A stretch of DNA of 48,891 nt from JBFXJF01 sp050175155 (GTDB taxonomy: Bacteria; Bacillota; Bacilli; Tepidibacillales; Tepidibacillaceae), in NCBI GenBank assembly GCA_050175155.1, contig JBFXJF010000016.1:1-48891 (forward strand), read 5' to 3'. The notes beneath the pieces were generated by a model, which worked only from the letters and a program-made list of their open reading frames with translations, searched no databases and was not told the DNA's origin. The translations under genes and the position numbers were made by a program. This document shows, in pieces, positions 1 to 9,165 of this stretch (the first letter of the stretch is position 1; each line of letters starts with the position of its first letter).

Positions 1-483
1 GATAGTTATATGACTGTTGAAGAGGTAATTAAACAACCCTTAGATATTATTAAAGAGGGTAATAGCTTGTTTAGAAAAGATAAGGTAAAAGAAGCTTTAG
101 GATTTGTTCAACTTGAAAGTTCGGAAGAATTTTTAACGAAAAAATGTTATTCTTTAAGCGGTGGACAAAGACAAAGAATCGCAATTGCAAGAAGTTTGGT
201 CATGAACCCAAAAATCTTAATTGCAGATGAAATTAGTACAATGTTAGATCCATCAACTAAAGCAAACATTTTACGTCTACTTAAGGGCTTGCAAAATTCG
301 ATTGGATTTTCTATGCTCTATATAACCCATGATATTAGTTTAGCACGTAAGATTGCTGATAAAATATATGTTATGCATGAGGGAAAGATTATTGAAGAAA
401 GTTCTGCTTTAGATTTTTTTGAAAACCCACACATGGATTATTCTAAACTTCTGATTAACGAAGGTTTAAATATCAAGGTGTAA
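1..483 (+). CDS. Oligopeptide/dipeptide ABC transporter ATP-binding protein, C-terminal part
   Basis: The gene is cut by the left edge. The frame is open from base 1 and the residues before the first Met (DSY-MTVEEVIKQPL) match the 'RMTVxEIIxxPL' region of Dpp/Opp ATPases, so the first Met at base 10 is internal. The ABC signature LSGGQRQRIAIARSL, Walker B (ILIADE), D-loop (LDPSTK) and H-loop (YITHD) are visible; Walker A lies off the window. The stretch after Walker B reads DEISTMLD instead of the usual DEPVSALD, so the conserved Pro is replaced by Ile, but the catalytic Glu remains. It would energise uptake of peptides, nickel or a similar ligand at the membrane. The substrate cannot be told. 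Confidence 0.9.
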   Translation, partial: DSYMTVEEVIKQPLDIIKEGNSLFRKDKVKEALGFVQLESSEEFLTKKCYSLSGGQRQRIAIARSLVMNPKILIADEISTMLDPSTKANILRLLKGLQNSIGFSMLYITHDISLARKIADKIYVMHEGKIIEESSALDFFENPHMDYSKLLINEGLNIKV

Positions 484-548
484 ATATTTAACATAATAAT
501 TTTTTATTAAAATAAATAATTACTTGTACTTTGGATATGCTAATTATC

Positions 549-943
549 ATGAAGGGTTTGTAACTGTTGAGCCAAGACTTATATATGCTCGCATGGGTGT
601 GTATGGGTCGGCCAAAGATTTTATATAGGTCACTACGGCTTGTATAAGGTCGGAGGGAAGATTTTATGCGGTTAGGAAAGGTTTTATTGCAGTCGATTCC
701 GATTGATTGTAATTAGATCCCAACTTATCTCATAGGGTCGAGCTAAGATCATGCCGGGTGTTGAATGTCTTAATGACTAATGGTTATATATTGCCGAAAG
801 GTAATATATAGCTGTTAAGATATCTTGCATGGTCGAACGAACCATCTCTAAGGGTAGTGAACTGCTTGATCATAGTCGAAAGATTATGGTTGGGTAATAA
901 GGTATCTTTAGTGGTGCAAGGTAGATGGTTACAAGTTCTTCAT
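549..943 (+). ncRNA. Candidate large structured RNA, unassigned class
   Basis: No convincing ORF lies here, and base composition is much richer in G than in the flanks. Bases 549-564 pair with 928-943 in a 16-bp closing helix (13 Watson-Crick and 3 G-U pairs). Inside are a 12-15 bp hairpin with a GAAA tetraloop (781-814), a roughly 11-bp hairpin with a second GAAA loop (867-892), a 6-bp hairpin (690-705), a helix 716-720/735-739 and a small hairpin around 831-847. GAAA loops and wobble pairs read correctly only on the plus strand. The motif GGTCG or AGTCG recurs about five times. The RNA would follow the ABC gene and run head-on into the pyrophosphatase gene. I found no hallmarks of RNase P, tmRNA, SRP, 6S or group I/II introns. 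OLE-, ROOL- or GOLLD-like RNAs cannot be excluded from memory, but they are longer. Confidence 0.55.
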
Positions 944-2551
944 TTATTTACTACTTCTTAAAGCGGCAGCTATTTTTGGAATAACCTGTTTTTTCCTTGA
1001 TACTATATCACTTGCAAATGTTCCAATAATCGGTTTAATTCCGAATGCCAAGGAAATTAAATTAATATTGTTAGTCTGGTACAAAAGATATGATCCATTT
1101 TTCTCAATATCCGTAATTAGCATAATTGTTAAATAGTAATTTTTATCTAAATGAATCTTCTTAATATAATTTGTAAATTCGTCTTTTCTATCCATTACGC
1201 TATTAATATCTAGAGTAAAGATTTGTGACACTCCTATTTTATAGCCCTCGATGATAAATTCTTTAAAATCCCGATTAAATACTTCTTCTACAGAGTAACC
1301 TTCAAGGGAACTACCTTCCTTAAACATATTCATTGAATATTCCTTAGTATTAATATCAAGAATATAATTAAGTCCTTCGACTGCTATATGATCATCTATC
1401 GTAGTTGTAGGTGACTTGAGTAATAACGTATCAGAAATAATCCCAGAAATAAGTAACCCTGCGATATTGTAAGGTATATCAACGTTACTTTCTTTCATCA
1501 TCTGATAAACTATTGTACATGTGCTACCTAGCGGTATGTTCCTAAAATTTATCGGACCCTCAGTTACAATATCACCTATTTTATGATGGTCAACTATCTC
1601 AACTATCTCCGCCTCATCAATTCCACTTGCACTCTGACTTGTTTCATTATGATCAACTAAGATAACCTTTTTCTTATGAGGATTGATAATTTCTTTTTTA
1701 TTTACAAATCCAATAAACTCCCCTTTTTGATTAACAACCGGATAGTTTCTATGTTTTGTATTAATCATTTCTTCTTTTACTTCTGATAGATAATCATCTT
1801 CATTGAATTGAATTATTTCGTTGTCAACCAATATTGTAGAAATATAATTACTATGATTAACTAATTTCACTGTCGTATAAGTGTCCTTGTTGACCTTGAT
1901 AAGCGCGACATTATTCTTCTCTGCTAACTCTATATAACTAGATGGAATATCCTCATTCCCTGTAATTATGATTAATTTTACTTTAGAATTAATTGCTTCT
2001 TCAATAAGCTGACTATTATTACCGACAATAACCACCTCACTAAATTCATCCAAACACTTTTGTGAATTATAAGCGAGTACTGTTATTCTTCCCTTGATAT
2101 CCATGTCTTTGCTTGTTAGTAGCTTTCCCCCAAGTGAGTTAGCAATGTGAGTTAATCTTGTGTTTAAGTGATGGGTCTCCTCATTCATTAATCCAACTGC
2201 AATATCTTTCATTGTTACTATTCCTATTAAATGATTATTAAGATCAATTAGTGGAATTGTTTTTATTTCAGTATTTTTAAACATATTAAAAACCTGTGTA
2301 ATAGAGCTATCTAAAGAAAAACCCTTCACAAAATCTAATTCCATGTCTTTTAATTGTATTTTTACATTATCAAGAATTTCTGGTACTTCAGTGTTAAAAT
2401 ATTCTAATACATATTTTGTTTCCCTATTTATATCTCCTAAAATAAAAGGTTTTGTCTGATATCCCATTTTGTTTCTTAAGTAAGATAAAGCAATAGCAGA
2501 GACAACTGAATCTGTATCGGGATTTTTATGTCCAAAAATTAAAGTTGGCAT
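944..2551 (-). CDS. Manganese-dependent inorganic pyrophosphatase with CBS and DRTGG regulatory domains
   Basis: It hydrolyses pyrophosphate to phosphate in the cytoplasm, pulling biosynthetic reactions forward. The protein is a DHH-family enzyme split by a regulatory insert. The N-terminal DHH part has FGHKNPDTDS (His8, Asp12 and Asp14 as metal ligands). A CBS motif follows near residues 70-125, then a DRTGG-like region (about 140-235) and a second CBS (about 240-290). The DHH part then resumes with VDHNE and VDHHKIGD (about 321), and the C-terminal DHHA2 domain has the substrate-binding RKKQ. The length of about 535 aa fits the nucleotide-regulated CBS-PPase family, in which adenine nucleotides tune activity. 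The start is ambiguous: ATG at 2551 gives MPTLIFGHK, while a TTG at 2557 lies at better spacing (6 nt) from AAGGGG. The gene is probably co-transcribed with the two genes upstream. Confidence 0.93.
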   Translation of the reverse strand: MPTLIFGHKNPDTDSVVSAIALSYLRNKMGYQTKPFILGDINRETKYVLEYFNTEVPEILDNVKIQLKDMELDFVKGFSLDSSITQVFNMFKNTEIKTIPLIDLNNHLIGIVTMKDIAVGLMNEETHHLNTRLTHIANSLGGKLLTSKDMDIKGRITVLAYNSQKCLDEFSEVVIVGNNSQLIEEAINSKVKLIIITGNEDIPSSYIELAEKNNVALIKVNKDTYTTVKLVNHSNYISTILVDNEIIQFNEDDYLSEVKEEMINTKHRNYPVVNQKGEFIGFVNKKEIINPHKKKVILVDHNETSQSASGIDEAEIVEIVDHHKIGDIVTEGPINFRNIPLGSTCTIVYQMMKESNVDIPYNIAGLLISGIISDTLLLKSPTTTIDDHIAVEGLNYILDINTKEYSMNMFKEGSSLEGYSVEEVFNRDFKEFIIEGYKIGVSQIFTLDINSVMDRKDEFTNYIKKIHLDKNYYLTIMLITDIEKNGSYLLYQTNNINLISLAFGIKPIIGTFASDIVSRKKQVIPKIAAALRSSK

Positions 2552-2568
2552 TACCAATTCTTTCCCCT

Positions 2569-4608
2569 TTACTCAAATGGTTTGTTTAATTCTTCTGTAC
2601 CTAACAAAGTGAATCTACCATCTTTAATTATTTCTAATTCCTCTCCGTTTTTAGTTATTACGTTTATATAACCTAAAGATTTATAAGGAAGTGTTATGTC
2701 AGTATGGCGATTAGTATATGCTTCGCCTACGTTTTTCTTTCTAAGTATCGACTTCTCATTATCTCTTGATATTATTTCTTTTTTATCTAGAGGATTAAAA
2801 ACAGGAGTATCCTCTGCCCATGAAAAACACGTATCACCAATAGCAAAGTGTGGCCCCATTTTTTCAATAATTAGTATGGGCAATTTATCAAGAATATTAT
2901 ATTTCTCTGCTATTACGTATGCCAAAGTATTGGTTCCTATTGCAAATTCTCCAATCGGCAAAGTATTATAGGGAAATAGTAGGTTTTCCTTAATATACTC
3001 TTTGTTTGATTTCTCATCTTCAAAATTATTACATATGTAGTCACTTACATATCCATCTTTAAATGTAAGTTTTAAATCTTTATAATTAAAATCCCCTAGA
3101 TATATTTCTTCAACGTGTAATACTCCATTAGTACCTTTTAATACTGGTGTTGTAAATACTTCACCAACAGGTATATTCACATCGGCAACACAATTTGTAA
3201 AATTAGTTTCCTTCTCAGGGTCTTTTATTTCAAAGAGTTTAACTCTCATATCTGTCTGATTTATACCTTTTCCTTTAACGTGAACGTAATCTCCTTTGTC
3301 TAAAGTATCAATTATTGACTGCTGTATTAATTCATATTCACTACTATCAAGCATGTTTATTTTAATAATATCAATAAATATTTCCTCGAAATTTTCACCT
3401 ATTTCAGGGGTTGGAAAAGCTACTATACAGAAACTTGTCTCAGTTTCTGGTAGATATTTCTCCATCGTTCCTCTCGATTGTATTCTTAATAATTGTATCA
3501 GTTTTTGCTGTTCCTCAGATAATTTTAGTCTCTCCTTAATATTTTCTGGACTGAACGGCCTTTCTCCGAATTTCTCGATTAATATTACACCTGAATAATC
3601 TTTAAGTATATTCTCAAGTTTTTTTGCTTGCTCTTGATAAATAATATTTGATAACTCAACATATTGTTCACTCAGAAATATAGCATTATCAAATTTATGG
3701 TCATAACCAAATTGTTTATTTAAATCAGTTGAACTTGCTTCCGTTATATATCCGATCAAATCATATTTCTTAAGTTCTTTAATAATTTGTCTTGTAATTC
3801 TTTCTTGCCCAATATTGCAGATAATGCGGACATTATGTCTTTTAGTAATATCTTTATTATCCCTAATAAATCCATTAACATATGCTTTTACAATTGACCC
3901 TGCTAATTCTATTATTTTATCTTCGGGATAATTTAATAAAAATTCAGCTGTTTTAATCTCATTTTTAGTTATATACTTTCCATATTTAAAAAGATATCTT
4001 ATATCCTCTAAATTTGAAGACATAACAATATCTGTGTAATTAAGAAAACCTATATCGTAATTTTCTTTAAGTGAAAATTCATATTTCTTTTCTAAGTTTT
4101 TCTTCTCAAAATCAATAATTATCTTTTTTAAGTCCTCGTAGTTGAATTCATTCTCTTTTATATAATTAAAAATATTAATAAATAAGAAATTGTATTTTCC
4201 CATTTCTAAAATTTTATGAGTATATGCTAAATAAATATACTGCTTATACTTACAATAAAATGCAGATAATAGTTGTCCACTTTGATCCCCAAACTCATCG
4301 ACTGCATATGTTGGATTAAAATAACTCTTTAAGTAGTTATTTGGTAAAAGCTCATTAAATAATTCCTCATTTTCCTTCAATAAATCCTCAAAAGTCTTAG
4401 AATAAAAATATTTTTCAGTAAGTTTATTCTCTAAATCTCCCGCTTGTAATATTCGTTTTGATATTTTATTGAGAAACCTATAGTATAAAAACTTATTATT
4501 TTTATTACCCTCGGTTTCATTAAAAATATCCTTTATAATTTTTAATGAGTCTTGATATGAATTAGTATCAAGATTGTCTATTTTATAATAATAATGATCA
4601 GTATTCAT
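2569..4608 (-). CDS. M29-like aminopeptidase with a long N-terminal extension
   Basis: This is a predicted cytoplasmic metallo-aminopeptidase of 679 aa. The C-terminal part carries the M29 pattern: a Glu-containing VEEIYLGDF stretch, GEFAIGTN, GPHFAIGDT with a candidate metal His, and HTDITLPYKSLGYI near the end, as in thermophilic aminopeptidases (AmpS/aminopeptidase T). Classical M29 enzymes are about 370-410 aa, so the first 280 residues, rich in Lys, Tyr and Asn, form an extra region that I cannot assign. ATG at 4608 is preferred over TTG at 4611 because a GGAGGGG site lies 10 nt upstream of the ATG. The gene follows the lipid-kinase-like gene (gap about 60 bp) and precedes the pyrophosphatase gene, suggesting one transcript. 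Confidence 0.75.
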   Translation of the reverse strand: MNTDHYYYKIDNLDTNSYQDSLKIIKDIFNETEGNKNNKFLYYRFLNKISKRILQAGDLENKLTEKYFYSKTFEDLLKENEELFNELLPNNYLKSYFNPTYAVDEFGDQSGQLLSAFYCKYKQYIYLAYTHKILEMGKYNFLFINIFNYIKENEFNYEDLKKIIIDFEKKNLEKKYEFSLKENYDIGFLNYTDIVMSSNLEDIRYLFKYGKYITKNEIKTAEFLLNYPEDKIIELAGSIVKAYVNGFIRDNKDITKRHNVRIICNIGQERITRQIIKELKKYDLIGYITEASSTDLNKQFGYDHKFDNAIFLSEQYVELSNIIYQEQAKKLENILKDYSGVILIEKFGERPFSPENIKERLKLSEEQQKLIQLLRIQSRGTMEKYLPETETSFCIVAFPTPEIGENFEEIFIDIIKINMLDSSEYELIQQSIIDTLDKGDYVHVKGKGINQTDMRVKLFEIKDPEKETNFTNCVADVNIPVGEVFTTPVLKGTNGVLHVEEIYLGDFNYKDLKLTFKDGYVSDYICNNFEDEKSNKEYIKENLLFPYNTLPIGEFAIGTNTLAYVIAEKYNILDKLPILIIEKMGPHFAIGDTCFSWAEDTPVFNPLDKKEIISRDNEKSILRKKNVGEAYTNRHTDITLPYKSLGYINVITKNGEELEIIKDGRFTLLGTEELNKPFE

Positions 4609-4667
4609 CAAAAATATACCCCTCCCTGTATTATAACTTAATCAGATAAAGTAGTATTCAACAATTA

Positions 4668-6344
4668 TCATCTTATCTCTTCTTTTCTCTCTATATAATT
4701 AGTTAGCAAACTACTATTATCTATTATGTCTTTAATTAAAAACTCATTGCAATATTCTAAACGTCTACCATAGTCTAATTCAATGAAATCTGTCGGTCTT
4801 ACCTCTACTGGCTTTTTATTAAAATAGTTAAGGCCCGCAGCCTCTAACATATTATATACAAATTGAGAGCATATCATAATATTTTTCCTATGAGAATATG
4901 ATAGAAACCCAAGTAAATTGAACGAGCTTCCTTCTTCATTAATTCTTCTAATCTCATCTAATATCCTATTTTTTTGAAATCTATTGGCATTCAATCTATA
5001 GATAATCATATTAGCATCTGGTTTCTGATAAAAGAAATCCAGTCTTTCATGATTAATCCCTGGTGGTGATATTTTTTCCCCCCCGTTATAACTAATAATC
5101 GTTTTTAATTCTTCATCAAATGAAATTGATGTATGAGAATATCTCTTTTTTGTAAACTTTAAAACAACTTCTCCCGCCGGACTACCAGTACTTGAAATAA
5201 TCAAGTATAAATATCCATTATCCATTGTTTTTTGTGCAATTTCAAAATACTCTTCCTTTATAGTGTTTTTATTAACGTAATTTAAAGGACTATGACGAGG
5301 GAAATCCTTTATGACGTAAAGCATATCTTTTATAAGACTTCTGTTTTTTTGGATTTCCTTTTTAGGGTTTCTAAATTCAAAAATTACCCCTTTTGATATT
5401 TGTCCAGCCGCCCTTTTTACTTGGTAAAGATTAAAAAATCTCTTATCCCTATAATTATTTTCACACTTTATTAATGTATTAACTTCTATTTTCTTTGGAA
5501 GCACATTGAATTTCAATGGAAAATTAGGTCCCTTCTCACCATCTAATACTATTTTTGTCGAATCACTACTATCAATAGTAAGCTCATCTGTCTTAAAATG
5601 AATTATATAAGGGCTATCTACTGCTTCACCATTTGCTATTTTTGTCATCAAATTCATAGCTTCATCTGATGGACATTTTTTTAGTATAAAAACATCAAAA
5701 AGACCGTCACTTGTTATTGCGTCCGGAGCAATTTTCTTGTATTTCCCAGCTGACTTATCATTCATTATTAGCATAAACAGGATATCCCCATGGTAGCTAA
5801 ATTCCTTGCCCATAATAGATATATTAATACTCTTTTGGTTAATTATCTTTTCTATGCCTGTGATGTAATTAGCTATTACACCAATATTTTTCTTAACTCT
5901 AGTTCTAATTCTTTTGTCTATATCAATAACAAAGCCTATACTCGCATAATTAATAAAATGTCTCTCATTTACTAACCCAACATCATAACTTGTATAGTTA
6001 TCTGTAAGTACAACTAACATCATTTCCTCTACGGTTTTAGGTAAGTTATAATTTGTATACTCATTTTTCAGGCCTATTGGAAAAATTGCTATAGGTAAAT
6101 TAATATTATATTTTAATAAACTATTAATTACTATATTAACTGTTCTATTACCACCGACTATAACAACTTTTTTATATTCTTTCTCATCTATTACAGAAAT
6201 CCTTTTGGATAATAAATCATGATTACTCATTCGATAAATTATGGCTTGAATTCCTTTTTGTTGAAATCTATCAATCACGTAATCTAGATTATTTTTAAAA
6301 TCACCATCATCTGAATATGGATTATATATTAATAATACTTTCAT
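4668..6344 (-). CDS. Diacylglycerol kinase-like protein fused to a papain-like (YiiX/NlpC-P60-type) domain
   Basis: Residues 1 to about 290 have the fold signature of the DAGK/YegS/BmrU lipid kinases: a start like MKVLLIYNPYS, a later FPIGLKNEYTN in place of PxGTxNDxA, IAPDAITSDGLFDV, and LDGE near residue 268. The nucleotide-binding GGDGT motif reads GGNRT at 64-68, so catalysis is doubtful. Residues about 370-530 form a second domain with YSHTSIS (His404) and ICSQFVYNML (Cys492). This His-first, Cys-later order is typical of permuted papain-fold amidases or peptidases. No signal peptide is visible. The RBS AAGGGGAAG supports this start. The role may be lipid or acyl-group handling at the membrane, but that is inference. 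Confidence 0.7.
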   Translation of the reverse strand: MKVLLIYNPYSDDGDFKNNLDYVIDRFQQKGIQAIIYRMSNHDLLSKRISVIDEKEYKKVVIVGGNRTVNIVINSLLKYNINLPIAIFPIGLKNEYTNYNLPKTVEEMMLVVLTDNYTSYDVGLVNERHFINYASIGFVIDIDKRIRTRVKKNIGVIANYITGIEKIINQKSINISIMGKEFSYHGDILFMLIMNDKSAGKYKKIAPDAITSDGLFDVFILKKCPSDEAMNLMTKIANGEAVDSPYIIHFKTDELTIDSSDSTKIVLDGEKGPNFPLKFNVLPKKIEVNTLIKCENNYRDKRFFNLYQVKRAAGQISKGVIFEFRNPKKEIQKNRSLIKDMLYVIKDFPRHSPLNYVNKNTIKEEYFEIAQKTMDNGYLYLIISSTGSPAGEVVLKFTKKRYSHTSISFDEELKTIISYNGGEKISPPGINHERLDFFYQKPDANMIIYRLNANRFQKNRILDEIRRINEEGSSFNLLGFLSYSHRKNIMICSQFVYNMLEAAGLNYFNKKPVEVRPTDFIELDYGRRLEYCNEFLIKDIIDNSSLLTNYIERKEEIR

Positions 6345-6443
6345 ATATTTACTTCCCCTTTTGTTAGCTTATAGCAGTAATTATATCCTAAAAATTACTT
6401 AAATCTTTATACTAAGGCAATCTTTAATATATATTAAACAGAA

Positions 6444-7382
6444 TTAAACCCAATCTATATGTATTTTTTTGATTATACTATCAGCAAATATTGGTGGATT
6501 ATCTGTAAAAGGTGCTGTGCATATAATTAATTCATTTGTTATAGGATGCGGAAATGTTATTTTTATAGCATGTAAAGCTTGTCTAGAATAAATTGTATCA
6601 GTAGACCCGCCATAAAGATCATCACCTATTAATGAATGCCCCATATAACTCATATGGACACGAATTTGGTGAGTTCTACCTGTCTCAAGTTCCAATTTAA
6701 CTAATGTAATATCTTCTTTAGGGTAATATTCTAGAACTTCAAAGTAAGTCACAGCATCTTGTCCCGTTGATGATACAATCCTTCTTGTTGGATGATGCCG
6801 ATCCCTTCCAATCGGTCGTATAATTTTACCCTTTCTATCTTTTACTTTACCGTGAACTAATGCAATATAAGTTCGTTTTATGGTTCTGTTCTCCAATGAT
6901 CTATCTAATAATGCTCCAGTCAATCCGTTTTTTGCAAACAAAATTGCACCTGTTGTATCCTTATCCAATCTATGAATATGTCTAATTTTTGTTTTAATTC
7001 CATTAACGAAAAAATAATAAGCAATAAAATTGGCTAATGTATTTGTTTGTCCTAACCCAGTAGGATGAACCTCTGTACCAGCAAATTTATTAATAACTAA
7101 AAGATAATTGTCCTCATAAAGAATATCTATATCCGAGAAACTTGGTACCACTCCATACTCTTCTTCTGGAAACATATATATTAAGAGTTTCTCATCCATA
7201 TGCAACTCTTTTGACATTGGATATATTTCTCCATTAACCTTAATTCTCTTATCGGTCCGAAATTGGTGTAGAAAACCTTTTGGTACATGCCAAACTTCTT
7301 TTAATAGATATTCAATAGTATATCCATCCCATTGTCGTGGTACAATGATTTCTACCCATTCACCTTTTCTTTGCGATATCAT
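6444..7382 (-). CDS. RluA-family pseudouridine synthase
   Basis: It isomerises specific uridines in rRNA or tRNA to pseudouridine. The catalytic block HRLDKDTTGAILFAK (Asp nucleophile) and the later LETGRTHQIRVH and GDDLYGG motifs are typical of the RluA/RluC/RluD group. The N-terminal 80 residues (about 1-75) look like a degenerate S4-type RNA-binding region (FRTDKRIKVNGE). The frame is open to an ATG at 7415, but that ATG has no RBS. The ATG at 7382 follows GTGGTGGATA and gives 312 aa, matching the family. The target nucleotide cannot be deduced. The gene is transcribed away from the TIGR00266 gene, from which it is separated by a divergent promoter region. Confidence 0.9.
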   Translation of the reverse strand: MISQRKGEWVEIIVPRQWDGYTIEYLLKEVWHVPKGFLHQFRTDKRIKVNGEIYPMSKELHMDEKLLIYMFPEEEYGVVPSFSDIDILYEDNYLLVINKFAGTEVHPTGLGQTNTLANFIAYYFFVNGIKTKIRHIHRLDKDTTGAILFAKNGLTGALLDRSLENRTIKRTYIALVHGKVKDRKGKIIRPIGRDRHHPTRRIVSSTGQDAVTYFEVLEYYPKEDITLVKLELETGRTHQIRVHMSYMGHSLIGDDLYGGSTDTIYSRQALHAIKITFPHPITNELIICTAPFTDNPPIFADSIIKKIHIDWV

Positions 7383-7463
7383 TTCTATCCACCACAATTC
7401 TTTAAAGTAAAACAATTATAATATATTTAATGTAATTATTACAAATTTTTAGATAATTAATTT

Positions 7464-7492
7464 TTTACACATATTTTAAAATAGTATACTAT
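7464..7492 (+). promoter_or_regulatory. Predicted sigma-A promoter of the TIGR00266 gene
   Basis: TTTACA at 7464-7469 and TACTAT at 7487-7492 are separated by 17 bp. The start codon lies about 55 bp further on, behind a perfect AGGAGG. An overlapping TATAAT at 7492-7497 is too far from the -35 to use it. AT-richness makes chance matches likely. Confidence 0.45.
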
Positions 7493-7547
7493 ATAATTGT
7501 TATATTGCTTAAATTTAATTTAAATACTATTTTTAGGAGGTAATAAA

Positions 7548-8336
7548 ATGAGAAGTCACGATATTGATTACGAAATTTTTGGTGATGATTTGCAAGTTGT
7601 CGAGGTTGAATTGGATCCAAGTGAGACTGTTATAGCTGAAGCAGGGGTTATGAATTGGATGGATGATAATATTACTTTTGAAGCTAAGATGGGTGATGGT
7701 ACTCAAGTAGACAATGGGTTAATGGGAAAATTAGTAAATTCAGGAAAAAGAGTACTAACAGGTGAGTCATTATTTATGACACATTTCACCAATGTTAGTT
7801 CGCAAAAAAGAAAGGTTGCATTTGCAGCTCCATATCCTGGTAAAATAATTCCTCTTAATTTATCAGATATAGACGGTCAGATAATTTGCCAGAAAGATGC
7901 TTTCTTATGTGCAGCATTAGGAACAGAAGTAAGCATTACTTTTAATAAAAAGTTTGGAGCAGGCTTTTTTGGCGGTGAAGGATTTATTTTGCAAAAATTA
8001 AAAGGAGATGGTATGACATTTTTGCATGCCGGTGGCACAATCGTCGAAAAAACATTAAATAATGAAACAATTAAAGTTGATACTGGATGCATTGTTGCCT
8101 TTACAGGAAATATAAATTATGACATTCAAAAAAGCGGTAATTTAAAATCAATGTTTTTTGGAGGAGAAGGTTTATTCCTTGCAACTTTATCAGGTACCGG
8201 AAAAATATATTTGCAAAGTTTGCCTTTCTCTAGATTAGCGGACAGAATATTGAAAAGCGCACCGTCTATTGGCGGAAGTCAAAAAGGAGAAGGATCACTC
8301 CTTGGTGGATTGGGTAGAATGCTAGACGGGAATTAA
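7548..8336 (+). CDS. TIGR00266 / AIM24 family protein
   Basis: This is a 262-aa protein of the AIM24/TIGR00266 family, a beta-rich fold of poorly known biochemical role found across bacteria, archaea and mitochondria. The N-terminal stretch ExxLDPxExVIAEAGxMxWM, the central FFGGEGFILQKLKGDG and the later FFGGEGLFLATLSGTG, with repeated Gly-rich beta hairpins, are family hallmarks. The C-terminal 30 residues are Gly/Ser-rich. No signal peptide or membrane segment is present. AGGAGG lies 7 nt before the ATG. It appears to be a single-gene transcript, with its own promoter and a downstream hairpin terminator. Confidence 0.9.
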   Translation: MRSHDIDYEIFGDDLQVVEVELDPSETVIAEAGVMNWMDDNITFEAKMGDGTQVDNGLMGKLVNSGKRVLTGESLFMTHFTNVSSQKRKVAFAAPYPGKIIPLNLSDIDGQIICQKDAFLCAALGTEVSITFNKKFGAGFFGGEGFILQKLKGDGMTFLHAGGTIVEKTLNNETIKVDTGCIVAFTGNINYDIQKSGNLKSMFFGGEGLFLATLSGTGKIYLQSLPFSRLADRILKSAPSIGGSQKGEGSLLGGLGRMLDGN

Positions 8337-8370
8337 TTAAATAAAATTTTTATTATGACACATTAAAAAA

Positions 8371-8434
8371 GCAAGTGATACTTGTATTCTCCTTTCTAAT
8401 AAACTAAGGAAAATTCATTATCACTCGCCTTTTT
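8371..8434. terminator. Bidirectional intrinsic terminator
   Basis: GCAAGTGATA (8371-8380) pairs with a near-complement ending at 8429, with A-runs before and T-runs after. A small TCCTT/AAGGA helix lies within the long loop. It serves the TIGR00266 gene (plus) and probably the convergent membrane protein gene (minus). Confidence 0.7.
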
Positions 8435-8452
8435 ATTTTGAAAAATTATATA

Positions 8453-8914
8453 CTATTTTCCAAATATCTCTTTCTCTACGTTAATCGCTTCTTCTTTATT
8501 TTTAGCTGGTGCTACTATTAAAGTATCTAAATTATATTCTTCGTCTATTTCATCAATATCCGCCCAAAAGAAATCGAAATTTGTTGATAAAGCAACACTA
8601 CCCGCTTCAGTTAATTCATTATTATCTTTAACAATATACGCTGTACCCTGATAGTATTCATTTTCCTTTTTTAACATAGCATCGTAAGATTTATTGCCAA
8701 AAGCAATTCTAATTAATAATACATTTTCTTCAAGTAAACGATTATCTAATTCACCGTTTATAGTTACCAAAACTTCCTCCTGAACATCCATATCAGTAGA
8801 GACAATTACACCTTCTATACTTTTTACAACTTCTACATTAATCACACTATAAAAGTATATAAACACAAGAACAAATAATACCAAAAATAATAGGATAGTT
8901 TTTTTATTTAGCAT
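8453..8914 (-). CDS. Membrane-anchored protein of unknown function
   Basis: This is a 153-aa protein I do not recognise. Residues 5-27 form one strongly hydrophobic segment after MLNKK, with no lipobox Cys. It is either an N-terminal anchor or an uncleaved signal, leaving the acidic rest (many Glu/Asp) outside the cell. Predicted beta strands dominate the exported part. AAGGAGTT lies 8 nt before the start. It appears to be a single-gene unit facing the terminator shared with the neighbouring gene. Confidence 0.75.
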   Translation of the reverse strand: MLNKKTILLFLVLFVLVFIYFYSVINVEVVKSIEGVIVSTDMDVQEEVLVTINGELDNRLLEENVLLIRIAFGNKSYDAMLKKENEYYQGTAYIVKDNNELTEAGSVALSTNFDFFWADIDEIDEEYNLDTLIVAPAKNKEEAINVEKEIFGK

Positions 8915-9165
8915 TATAGGAACTCCTTTTTTAGATAAAGTAATATATTATATTTATATTTTACTTCAATACTCCCTCATATACAATGACACAAGTTTAT
9001 TTATCTATTAAAACTCTATATATATAGTAATTAACATTGAATTAGACAAGAGCCTGATGAATATATTTATATAGGTATTTATATTAGTAATTAATATTCA
9101 CAATATTACTTTAAAATCTTCTATTTATTTATATTTTGCAAGTCTGCTGAAAGGAGGATTTTAAA

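Noticed and set aside
549..943. RNase P, tmRNA, SRP RNA, 6S RNA, or group I/II intron as identity of the structured interval
   Set aside because: The hallmark sequences (for example GAGGAAAGTCC, a tRNA-like CCA end, or a group II domain V) are absent.
7382..7415. Longer pseudouridine synthase starting at 7415
   Set aside because: No RBS at that ATG, while ATG 7382 has one and gives the family's normal N-terminus.
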